Below, one piece after another: positions 48,829 to 59,427 of a DNA stretch of 64,000 nucleotides. Source of the stretch: Chamaecyparis obtusa (Eukaryota; Streptophyta; Pinopsida; Cupressales; Cupressaceae); assembly GCA_027943335.1 (NCBI GenBank), contig BSBK01005650.1, positions 1,522,501-1,586,500 of the forward strand, read 5' to 3'. The position numbers and the translations under genes were made by a program. Under the pieces are notes generated by a model. The model saw only the letters and a program-made list of their open reading frames with translations, had not been told where the DNA came from and did no database searches. Position 1 is the first letter of the stretch; the number at the start of each line of letters is the position of its first letter.

Positions 48829-51472
48829 TCACAACTTAACCATACTGAGTTTCCTTCTAAAGTACTCGATTTTTAACTTTGCAAGAGGTTTGGTAAAGAT
48901 GTTGGCATTTTGTTCCTCAGTACTAATGTAGACCAATTTGATGATGTTTCTGTCCACCATGTCTCTTATGTAGTGATAAGGAATTTCTATGTGTTTAGAA
49001 CGATTGTGAAAGATTGGATTCACTGAAAGTTTAATATAGCTTTGATTGTCACAATGAACTATAGTAGGCTTTAGAGGCTTGCCAAACAATCCAAATAGTA
49101 ACTTTCTTAACCATACTGCTTCTCGAGCTCCCATCGAAGCAGCCATATATTCAGCTTCAGTCGAGCTTTGAGAAACTGCTAATTGTTTCCTACTTAACCA
49201 TGAAATCAAAGCAGATCCAAGACTAAAGTAACATCCTGTAGTACTTTTATGATCGATTGAATTTCCAGCCCAGTTAGAATCAGAGAATCCTTGAAGTTGT
49301 ATCTCAAGTTTCTCGTATTTTAGGCCCATTCCAATAGTACCACATAGATATCTTAGAATATGTTTAGCAGCTGTTAGATGAATCTTCTTTGGTTCACACA
49401 TGAAATGACTTAAAACATTTGTAGCATAGCAGATATCAGGAAGAGTGTTTACTAAGTACAAAAGAGATCCAATGAGTTGTCTATAATATGAAGGCCCTGT
49501 AGGTTGTGAGTCTGCGACTTCATCTTTGAGTTTATGAAGATTAGTTTCCCTTGGTGTGGTTAATGGTTTACAATTCATCATGCCAAATTTGGTTAATATG
49601 TCCATGGTATATTTTCCTTGATTTAGGAAAATATGGTTTTCCTTTTGTAATACTTCTAATCCTAAGAAGTAGTGTAACAACCCTAGATCCTTCATGTCAA
49701 ATTCGTTTGTGAGATCTTGTTTGCATTTAATAATAAGATGATCTTCTCCTGTTATCAATAAATCATCCACATAAAGAACTATGATTACCATTTCACCTTT
49801 GAATGTTTTGAAGTATATGTTAGGATCAACTTCATTTTTTGAATACCCTAACTTGGAGAGCTAAGTGTCTTTGCATTCATACCATGCCTTAGGAGCTTGT
49901 TTAAGACCATAGAGAGCTTTCTTCAATTTACATACGTAAGTATTACTGTCAAGAGTGGTGAAGCCTTCAGATTGTTCTATATATACCTCTTCTTCAATAA
50001 CACCATTAAGAAACATTGTCTTTACATCCATTTGATGTATCTTCCACCCTTTGGCTGCGGCAATGGCTATAATGGTTCTTACAGAGGTATATCGGGTAAC
50101 AGGAGCAAAGGTTTCTTTGTAGTCAATTCTAGCCTTTTGAGATAAACCTCGGGCTACAAATCTGGCCTTATGTTTTTCAATACTACCATTTGAAGCATAT
50201 TTGATTTTGAATAACCATCTTGAGGAGATGACTGTTTTCCCTTTAGGTCTAGGTACTATTTCCCAAACATCATTTTTTACAATAGATTGATATTCCTTGA
50301 TCATCGCATCTTTCCAGGCTTGACATGTTAAAGCTTCTTTAACATTAGATGGTTCAGATTTTGTAAGTTCTGCCATAAGTGGAAGATAGCACTTCTGATT
50401 TCTTGTTCTTTTACTTTCTTTAAATACTTCATCTGGCTGAACATTATTTTCCTCAATCATTTTTCTTGCCCATAATGGTCTTTTCTTGTCGTTAGAAATT
50501 TCAACATCTTCAAGATTGGAAGAAGGAAGTTCATTGTTTTCTATTATGTTCTCATCATCTAGAGAGGTATTCTCCCTCTAATTCTCAATTTCATCATTTT
50601 CTATAATATTCTCCCTCTGGTTCTCATTTGATCCTTCTTCTGTGAGTGTAGATATTTTTAGAGTGATATCCTCTTCAAATTTGATGTCTCTGCTAATGTC
50701 AATAGATTTCTGTCCTAGTATGTATACCCTGTATCGTTTAGTAGTTTCACTGTAACCAACAAATATTCCTTTCTTTCTAGATGATTATAGTTTGGTTCTT
50801 TTCTCTTTAGGAATGTGCACATACACGGGAGATCCGAAGATTCTTAGATGGCTTAGATCTGATTTCTTCCCTGTAAAAGCTTCTTCAGGTGTGATGTTTT
50901 CTAGGATAGAGTGAGGACACTTTTTTTGAATGTATACAACAGTATTAGATGCTTCGGCCCAAAATGAGGTATGACGATTTTGATCATCCATCATAGTCTT
51001 GACAGCTTCAATAATGGTTCTATTTTTCCTTTCTGCTACTCCATTCTATTGAGGATTATATGGTACTGTATACTCCCTCTTAATCCCAACAGATGTGCAA
51101 AATTCTTTAAAATTTTCAGAGATATATTCACCTCCATTGTCAGATCTTAGTGTTTTTATTTTCTTCCCAGTTTGGTTTTCTACTAATGCCTTAAATTCTT
51201 TGAACTTCAGTAATACTTCATTTGATTATTTCAGTTTAAGAAAGTAGATCCATGTTTTTCTAGAGTAATCGTCAATGAAGATTACATAGTAGGAAAACCC
51301 TCCTAGTGAGAGAGTTGACATAAGTCCACATAGATCTATATGTATGAGTTCTAATACAACTTTGGTTTTATGTTCACTCGAAAGAAAGGATTTTTTGATA
51401 TTTTTCCCTAGGGCACATCCTTTACAAGTACTAATATGATTTGATGTTAGATAAGGTATCCCTGTGGTGATT
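48829..51472 (-). pseudogene. C1 integrase, reverse transcriptase and RNase H
   Basis: From 51472: the zinc-binding part with CKGCALGK, then integrase core (HIDLCGLMSTLS, IDDYSRKTW, LRSDNGGEY, NGVAERKNRT). RT opens near 50330 (ALTCQAWKDAM, WLFKIKYASNG, KARFVARG, MDVKTMFLNG, LKKALYGLKQAPKAWY) and has its catalytic box LYVDDLLITG near 49770. RNase H includes GFSDSNWAGN, KSTTGCYFSLG, SQSSTEAEYMA and NIFTKPL, and stops at 48829. The DD35E and YVDD residues are present. Stops near 51226, 51040, 50785, 50578 and 49860 inactivate it. The last 320 codons are wholly open. Confidence 0.92.
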
Positions 51473-52733
51473 TGTAATGTCTCCATTTTGAGCGAGCATT
51501 GGAGTTAGTGGATTTAGCCTATCATTGGGTCCTTGTAGGTTAATTCTGGTGATTAGAGGACCCTATCGTGGGTTTTGGCCCCGTTTTGAGGGACTTACTA
51601 TTTATAGTAAGTCATCATATGGCTCTATTGAGCTTAGATGATTTAGAGGAGTTATATGATGCTTTCAGATTTTATTTCCGGCTTCCGGTTTGGACTCCAA
51701 GATTCTTGGAGGGAGCGTCTATTTTTAGTAAGTCACCTCATCAGGTTCATTCATCGTCTTTCTTCATCAGGATCATGCCTGTGCAATCAGATTTTGATTT
51801 TGACGCTTCTTCAGTCATTTTCGCAAGATGGGTGAATTATGATTATTATTTAATTAAATTGGCTAAGGTTACTATTTTTATTGAGATTGCATATTGTACA
51901 CCTTGTTGTTATAGCTCGTTGGAACCGGGTTGAGAAGTTTTAAATCTGGAGCACATAAAACAAGGACCCTATGTGTCAGAATATCATTATATTAATGAAA
52001 AGGTCATTTTTGGAGCAATGGGGGAGTTTAAATTAATAAAGTGACTTTATTATATGTCATCTTTAAATTATAACATAAAGTTGCTTTATGAGAAATGAAA
52101 TTCAAGTAAATTAAAGGAGATGAAGACAAATGAAAATTGAATATTATAAAAGGAGATTCAGATTTCATTTCATTCATTCTATTGTGCATTTGATATTATT
52201 GATTTGTGTGAAGAGAAATTTGGAACAAGGGTTTCAAAATTTCAGACTTGGAGAATTGTGAATTCTTCAAAGTTTTTACAAGCATTTGAGGTGTTGAAAT
52301 AAACATTGAGATTTGTTACAGTGTGGGCTTCATTCAGAAGTTCAATTTGAGCTTACAAGAGAAGAATCAATACAAACTTTGAGTCAGTTTGAAGGTTTTT
52401 TCTGATGGTGATAGCAACATTATACCCTAGGCTATTATCGTTGATTAAATCGCAGCTTTGGTAATTGTTGTTAAGAGAGTTTGAGACAGCTGCACTCAAC
52501 TGCAAACCCACGTGAGTCACTGGATGCTAGACGGCTAGGTTTAGAGCAGAACAATTTTATCTTGGCATTCAATTTCAGATTGGAGTTGGTTGTTGGAAAA
52601 ATTCAGGCATTGTTTAGAGATTTTGAAAAGTGTTGGGCTCAATATCTGTGTTGTGATTTGTTTCCAATTATATATAAAATCTGCCTAGCAAATCAGTAGT
52701 TTGGCAGAGCTAGAACCAGCAGGGGTTTTTACA
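51473..52733 (+). mobile_element. Solo LTR inside C1, opposite strand
   Basis: Runs TGTAATGTCTCC to GGTTTTTACA with perfect duplication TGATT (51468-51472 and 52734-52738). The palindrome is at 51594-51613. U3 closely matches the minus-strand solo LTRs at 8076 and 54648 (for example CAAGATTCTTGGAG at 51699), while its 3' half differs from theirs. It separates the pre-integrase domain from the integrase. Confidence 0.92.
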
Positions 52734-53317
52734 TGATTTTCTTTATGGAAGGAAGGGTGCTAAATGCAAGATGACCTAATCTTTTGTGCCAGAGTTAAAA
52801 GTTTTTACAAGCATTTGAGGTGTTGAAATAAACATTGAGATTTGTTACAGTGTGGGCTTCATTTAGAAGTTCAATTGAGCTTACAGGACAAGTACAAAGT
52901 TTGAGTCAGTTTGAAGGTTTTTTCTGATGGTGATAGCAACATTATACCCTAGGCTGTTATCGGTGATTAAATCGCAGCTTTGGTAATTGTTGTTAATAGA
53001 GTTTGGGGCAGCCACACTTAGCTGCAAACCCACGTGAGTTACTAGATTGTAGACGGCTATGTCTAGAGTAGAACAATTTTATCTTGGCATTCAATTTCAA
53101 ATTGGAGTTGGCTGCTGAAAAAATTTAGGCATTGTTTAGAGATTTTGAAAAGTGTTGGGCTCAATATCTGTGTTGCGATTTGTTTCCAGTTATATATAAA
53201 ATCTGCATAGCAAATCAGTAGTTTGGCAGAGTTAAATTAGTAGGGTTTTATACATGATTTTTTTTATGGAAGGAAGGGTGCTAAATCCAAGATGACCTAA
53301 TCTTTTGTGCCAGAGTT
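52270..53317. repeat. Two-copy tandem duplication spanning an LTR-Copia junction
   Basis: 52270-52796 and 52797-53317 are direct repeats of about 525 bp with only scattered differences. Each has the 3' part of the solo LTR plus about 63 bp of Copia coding sequence (on the minus strand CTCTGGCACAAAAGATTAGG). The second copy therefore carries a second LTR 3' end at 53253. It arose after the solo LTR was in place. Confidence 0.9.
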
Positions 53318-54434
53318 CATTAGAGTTTGATACTTCATGACATAGAGCTGATTTGTGATTAATGCCTAACTTGTATAGGCTTCCATCCCTATGACCTATA
53401 GAAATGACATTTTTGATATTAGTGTTCTTAGTCTATATTAACACTTTATCTTCTTGAAAAGTGACTCGATAGCCTTGATTTGCTAAGCCTGAAATGGGGA
53501 CCAAGTTCCTTTTTATGCTTGGTACAAAGAGAACATCTTTCAACAATAGAGATACTCCATTTTTTAATTTAATTGAGCAGGTCCCAATTCCTTTTGCTGG
53601 ATAAGTGGAGTTGTCTCCAATTGTAACTTCTTCAAAAGAATTTTTCTCTAGGGTTTCAAATTGATATCTGAATCCAGTTATGTGTCGTCATGCCCTGCTA
53701 TCGATTATCCAAGTGTTTTTGCTTGAATTTACTTCACTTGATAAGGCCAAGAAGAATAGAGATATTTCTGCCCCTTTGACTTTGGCTAATGTTCTTTGAA
53801 TTTTCTTCCTCTTTGGACAGAACCTATGCGTATGTCCAAGTTTATCACATTTATAACACTGTAGTTTGGAGAAGTCTCGGTTTTTGTGATTTTTGTTATG
53901 GTTTCCCTTCTTATGTTTAAACATCCATTTTCTCTTGAAGTTTGAATAAGTATTTACAGCTTGAATCTCTTCTCCTTTGTTAGGCCCGATCCTTCTTGAT
54001 ATTAACCGAGATTCCTCTTGAGTGTAGTCATTCTTGAGTTGATCAACCTTAGGTAGAGAAGAACGTCTAGTTATACATTGAATAAAAGATTCCCATGTAA
54101 TAGGTAATCCTCTAGGGGCTATTAATGTTAACTCCATGTCATCAATATTATTTCCAATGGTGGATAGTTGATCTCTTAATTTGGAAATTCTAAGAAAGTA
54201 AGATTTGATGGTCTCCCCTTTGTTCATTTTTAAATTCAAAAGTTGTTTGAGAGTAAGTAATCTACTTGTATTATTAATCTCAAATGTCTTTTGAATGGTT
54301 TTGAATACTTCATAGGCGGTTTTAAGCCTTGCTATGGAGGGAAGGATATGATCTTTAACAGCATCAATTATTATCTTCTTTGCTTTATTGTTACGCCTTT
54401 TCCATGTTGACTTATCCAGTTCATCTTTAGGCAT
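53318..54434 (-). pseudogene. C1 gag, zinc knuckle and protease
   Basis: ATG at 54434 opens MPKDELDKSTWKRR, but the true gag start is probably upstream in a broken frame. UBN2-type gag core (AYEVFKTIQKTFE, LKMNKGETIKSYF) is followed by the knuckle CYKCDKLGHTHRFC (about 53860-53820). The protease site reads WIIDSRA then a stop near 53690, where Copia proteases have DSGAS, so Gly and Ser are lost. HITGFRYQFETLEK and the pre-integrase LWHKRLGHLG follow to 53318. It would build the particle and process the polyprotein. Confidence 0.88.
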
Positions 54435-54632
54435 CTTTTTATCTTCCTCAACATAGGAATCTAATTCAAGTTCTTGGAGTAATGTTAGGATTCAAATTTT
54501 CCATGAGAAAAAGTTTGAAGCACTTTCAAGTCTGTCTTCTACTTTCATGCTGTTGGCCGTTATAATTTTCTTCTTATTTATAATGGATCTGATAGAATTC
54601 AGAATTTGTTTATATTGATTCTTCTCTAGTAA

Positions 54633-54645
54633 GGCTTTGATACCA
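54633..54645 (-). other. C1 primer-binding site, displaced from its LTR
   Basis: On the minus strand TGGTATCAAAGCC. It should follow the 5' LTR at once, but a 1.4 kb solo LTR was inserted at this very site, duplicating TATGG / CATGG. Confidence 0.85.
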
Positions 54646-54647
54646 TA

Positions 54648-56027
54648 TGTGAAGAGCTTGACTGGCTCTTGGCTCCAGGAAATTCAATTCTTTGAAATAG
54701 ATAACACTTCCACAGAATTTCATCAAGGAAAATATATAACTTGGATATTTCTTCACAATTATAATATCATAAATTTCAAATAATCCATTTATAAATTAAA
54801 CTCATAGGTATGAATGTACAAAGAATTTGTAAATTCAAATTCTAAAAATTATTTCCATCAAAAAATGGCACCTGGCAAGCAAAGTATGCGTGCTGAATGA
54901 TGAATAAACTCTAGGTGTTATCACACAGCCCTAGGAAGAATTTCTCAGCTCAAGGAATCAAAATGCTGCCTCCTAGGAAGAACTCGCAGGCAAGAAAGGA
55001 CTCCACGTGGCTCCCTGAAATTGAAACGCAGCTTCCAAAATAATTAATGCAGCCTGTATTTATTGGTAGGTAGCCGTACAGTCAATGCAGCAATCATAAG
55101 GAGATACATCAGCCTCCCTTACTCAACAATGGCATCCAGATAAGAGAAAATCGAACTCAGTTGGAGAAGTAATGAATTCAATTTATTCTTGAACCAAATT
55201 GATATACATCAGCATCAATTCGCAGCCATGAATTATCAGAATTTCTTCAGTAGAATCAAATGGACAATTCACCACCACAGGAATGATTCAAAGTGCAGCA
55301 GAGAGGAATCAGTCCTCAAACCCTTTTTGAAAGTTCTCAACAAAAGACTTCATAATTTTTTATCAAAATGAACAATGGATGATTTTCCTTTCACAAAGCA
55401 TTGCTTTTATATTTCAAAAGTGTCTTCCCTCACACACTTTTCACTTAAAACACTTTTTATACTTAGGCACATATTGAATAATATAATTTATTAATTCATT
55501 TGGCTCCAAAAAAGGCCTTTTCACCAATATCATGAAATTATGACACGCAAGGTCCCTGTTTCTTGTGCCCAAGATTTAAAACTTTTCATCCTGGTTCCAA
55601 CGAGCTATAACACTAAGGTATCTAGCATATAATACCAACAAAAATGGCAACGTTAGCAAATTTAATTAAATAATAATAATAAACCACCCGTCTTACAAAA
55701 ACAATTGAAGAAGCGTCTGAATTGAAATCTATCTGCACAGGATTGATCCAGATGATGAAAGATGATGAATGAACTTGACAGGGTGACTTACTAAAAATAG
55801 ACGCTCTCTCCAAGATTTTTGGAGCCCAAACCGGAAGCCAGAAATGAAAACCGAGAGCATCATTCAACTCCTCTAACTCATTTGAGCTCATCGGAACTAC
55901 CCATTGACTTACTATAAATAGTAAGTTCACACCAAAGACCCTCTAAACACCTCGCCAGACCACGAGGATCACAATAATGACCTGGCACCATCAGATTAAT
56001 GACCTCCAAAAAAATGGGGACATTACA
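54648..56027 (-). mobile_element. Solo LTR inserted at the C1 primer-binding site
   Basis: On the minus strand runs TGTAATGTCCCC to AAGCTCTTCACA. Flanks are CCATA (54643-54647) and CCATG (56028-56032). It is closely similar to the solo LTR at 8076-9474 over its length, including the palindrome (55907-55926) 101 bp from the start. The open frames inside are LTR sequence, not genes. Confidence 0.92.
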
Positions 56028-56030
56028 CCA

Positions 56031-56114
56031 TGTTAGGAATGGTGATCTTTAATAGAGAGAATTCAATATAGTTATTTCAGTTATTCACTATTATATTCTT
56101 GTAAGTATTTTCTG

Positions 56115-56168
<54 letters not shown>

Positions 56169-56700
56169 GTATTTCGTATATGCTGTGGTAGTAATATACA
56201 CACTGTTATTGATATGTTTCCACAACATATACGAATACATATATATATGTAATACAATGGTCATGTCTATGTAGAGACATGACCATCCGTGGCTTAAGCC
56301 ACGCACGGTCATATCTTTACATAGACATGCCGTTTCATGAGCGCTGTGTTACATATTGTTTTGCACCACTTTAATATACTTGTCAGCACTGTTAGTATAA
56401 GACATTATTTTGTGTTAGGTATAACTATGGTGTGATAGTTATCGTAACACATATTAATGTGTTATGATAACTATCACACCATAGTTATCATAACTCCAAT
56501 GTAATCATAGCAAAGTATATCAACAACAGTTGATTTACAATGGACCGCAGTATGTAATGAATTCTATCCATAGTATATATATGATATGCAGTCAACAGCA
56601 TATCGAATCCGATCATTATATAATATGCAGTCAACAGTATACCGAATCTGTTCAATATGGTATATATATAAGTCAATCATATTGAAGCTATAGTTTAACA
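56031..56700 (-). repeat. C1 5' LTR
   Basis: Same tips as the 3' LTR. It contains a long TA dinucleotide repeat at about 56119-56166 and a near-perfect palindrome at about 56421-56489. The latter is built from ACTATGGTGTGATAGTTATC and its complement; the 3' LTR has only one arm. Confidence 0.93.
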
Positions 56701-56705
56701 CTCTT

Positions 56706-57399
56706 GGCATATAAGACAAATCTGCCTTGCTGTCATTCGGTCCTTGCCCATTTTCGGAGATCTTGCAACCCGTATGCCTATTGATATTTGTTCATTTTCA
56801 GTCAATAAATCCTTGAATCTTTCAGCTTGAAGCTTAGTCAATTTAGTTGAGAGCTCACATGCCACGAGTGAGGATTTTAGTTCTCTCCAGATTGCCAACA
56901 ATTCTGATTGCAATTGATTACATACGTCGTTATCCTTATCTAAGATCAAGGATATGATAGTTTTAATGCAAGTCTTCACCTTATCTGGATGACGCTTCCG
57001 AAAATTACTTAGGAGGCATTGAAATAATTGCTGAACCATCTTATCACAATCGAGATTCAACATGTGACTGAAAATTCTAGTTCTTGCCATTAATTCCAAG
57101 TTTTTTTCCTGCTTACCAAAGGTAGGATCTTTGTCATTTTTTAGTCCACCTAAACTGTCCACAATCAGATGTAATACCTGTCTCCAAATGCAATTAGTAT
57201 AAGGTGTAATAGGGGCTGTAATCTGAGTGATCTCACTGAGACATGTAGTAACTGCAAGCCTAACATCTTTCTGTGGATGTCCCATAAACTTGCGTTGGAT
57301 CAAAGCAACCATTGAGGGCTGCATAGCCCAGTTGAAGAGCCTGCAATCAGACTGATGGATCCTAGATAGATATGAATCTATCTCATCTAATTTGGCCAT
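56706..57399 (-). pseudogene. PDS5-like fragment carried by D1
   Basis: ATG at 57399 opens about 231 codons without a stop: MAKLDEIDSYLSRI, then HPQKDVRLAVTTCLSEITQI, TAPITPY, HMLNLDCDKMVQQLFQCLLS and TIISLILDKDNDV. This order and spacing match the N-terminal HEAT-repeat region of plant PDS5, where DVRLAV, CLSEITRITAP and LDLECD words are conserved. PDS5 binds cohesin and tunes sister-chromatid cohesion. A plant PDS5 is many times longer, so this is a fragment. It has no intron within 231 codons, suggesting capture from a spliced transcript. Its 3' end meets the C1 insertion (QICLICQE); past C1 the frame stays open into the D1 protein, suggesting a chimeric product. Confidence 0.8.
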
Positions 57400-59414
57400 T
57401 ATTCAATTTTCTCCAAGTTTCATGCAAAGGACTGAATCAACTCCTGTAACTGAGAATTTGCTATATCATAATAATATTTCTGATTTTATGAGTATACACG
57501 ATGTTTCTCTTATGATACGTGACAAAATTGTCTCGATTTCTCACGAAGTCTTATCTTAATTTTATCACTGGCAGCTGTGTGTTTAATAAGTATGAAGCAT
57601 GTATTCTTCAAGGATGTATGCAACATATAAACACTCCAACATACAGTAGTAAACCCCAAAAAATAAAATGTTTCACAAGAGCAAGAAGATTTAAAGACAA
57701 ATATATTTCTTTGTGTTACAAGCCAAATGATCAATAAATGAACTCAAGAGTACCAACCGTAAGCTGTGAGCTCACGCAAGGGAGTGGGAACTTCTACCCG
57801 AGAGCGTTGATGATCAAACTCTGGTTCTGCTTGTGTGTGAGGAGTGTTGGCTGCAGGAACCGGACGAGACATCCCTCCTTAAGCATGCATATCCCTGACT
57901 CCTAAATGGTTGTTGGTGTTTGTAAGCCTACCATGACTAGAACAGTCACTCCACTATTGCGACCAGATATCAGTGTAAACTCTGTGTGAAGCTCCTTGTG
58001 TGTTGCTGCAGAGATATCGATAAATGACTATTGGGCCTTCGTTATGGACTACCATACGCTAACATCTAGCGTGTGAAACCAGCCTTAACAATTTACGTGT
58101 GAGGTAAGAAAGATTCGATGTGCTGGGAATGCCGGGATGTTGGAGTCTTCTGAGACTTTCACATCTTCACTCAATGCTAACAGCATATAATTAATCGGTC
58201 AATGAATCTTCATATCCGTAATGAGCTGAAGTCTCTTAGTGGGAGGCATCGATGGGAACTATTCACTAAAAAGGCGATCTCAGAAATACTAATACAGTGC
58301 GTATAACCTCCTGTGCTCCGTGGACATCTGTTGAGATATTCAATCACAGTTTACGCAGAGCATATGGGATGCCGCCAATGCTATGAAAGCTGTAAAAGAT
58401 TCACGACACACTTTTTGGAAAAACTGATTCAAAACTTAATGTCCTCTATTTCATCCACACCCAATATTTTCCTATAAATTATAATTCAAAGTATTATTAA
58501 AATACTCATCGTTCACACCAAAAAACTATGCGATAGTCATATTCTTGCCAATCTTTACAATCTCGATGTACTTATGAGAGTTATTGTGCTTGCCAAACCT
58601 TACGAAGATGGGAGCCCCATTAACAAAAACGTTCATCAAAATATCTGATGTCTTCCTCACAGCAATCCCTCTTCCTTATAGACAAGAGAATTCAGAAATG
58701 TTACCAGACCAGTCATCGATTGGACGTGCCAAGGTGGCAGCCAGCCTGACCACTTGCTGAGTCTAACGGCTGTGTGACGTCTTATTGGGTACGGGCAACA
58801 GACTATCTCCACACCTCGTGCGCTTAACAGGATACCACCCGTAAACAAATCCCAGTCACCCATCAATAATGCGTCCAGTGACTAATACTCAGCCTCCATT
58901 CGTTTAGCCAGGACCCTCTGCCCTCTCACGCTGGCTCGTGTTGATGGAGGTGGTGACTGTGTTATAAGTACACACGGGATTCAACAACCGTGCGGCGAAG
59001 TGTAGGAAGGAACAACAAGTTCGGTCAATACAAATACTTCTTTCCAAGTGACTCAACAGTCACCACTGTCTTAGTCTTTATCTAGTACCGTAATATGTAA
59101 AGCCACATTCCAAATTAAAACTCGCCGTAGAAAGTTTGGGTGTCGTGACCCTTTTAATAGACAATACCAACATACAATGATTCAATACTAGAATGCGAGC
59201 TTCCTGCCTGGACATTGCCTGGTGGATATTTATTTATTTATTTGCTGAATGTGCAGGCCGTCTGTCTGCTAGCTCTTCGAATATAAAAATCTGATGTTTT
59301 TCAATATGTAAAGCCACTATTCGAAAAGATAATCACTTCATAAAACCCTTTCTATAAATATATCTCCGCAAATTTGTTTCTGAAGAAAAACCTCACAGAG
59401 TGGGAAGATTTTTA
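57400..59414 (-). other. D1 5' leader, possibly including captured upstream gene sequence
   Basis: No retroviral domain is visible. An ATG at 57872 opens about 38 codons (MSRPVPAANTPHTQAEPEFD) that end at a donor-like G/GTTGG near 57758. An acceptor-like TTCTCAG lies near 57450, just before the PDS5-like frame. This could be a captured first exon and an unspliced intron, but joining them still meets a stop, so it is tentative. A 69-codon frame at 58657-58866 is unrecognised. Confidence 0.4.
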
Positions 59415-59426
59415 GCTCTGATACCA
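59415..59426 (-). other. D1 primer-binding site
   Basis: On the minus strand TGGTATCAGAGC, a perfect initiator-Met tRNA match, one base inside the 5' LTR. Confidence 0.92.
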
Positions 59427-59427
59427 T

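Larger units (their letters stand above)
47764..56700 (-). mobile_element. Element C1: near-complete Ty1/Copia retrotransposon
   Basis: LTRs at 47764-48360 (3') and 56031-56700 (5'), both TGTTAAAC to CCTAACA on the minus strand, with perfect duplication CTCTT (47759-47763 and 56701-56705). Order is gag, protease, integrase, RT, RNase H, as in Copia. Two solo LTRs interrupt it (51473-52733 and 54648-56027). Few stops remain, so it is among the younger large insertions here, which agrees with its position deep in the nest. Confidence 0.95.

Noticed and set aside
47759..56032. C1 as an element with two different LTRs (5' TGTAATGTCCCC, 3' TGTTAAAC)
   Set aside because: At first sight the LTR next to the primer site is the 54648-56027 block. 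The CCATA/CCATG duplication and the matching LTR at 56031-56700 with CTCTT flanks show it is a later solo LTR.
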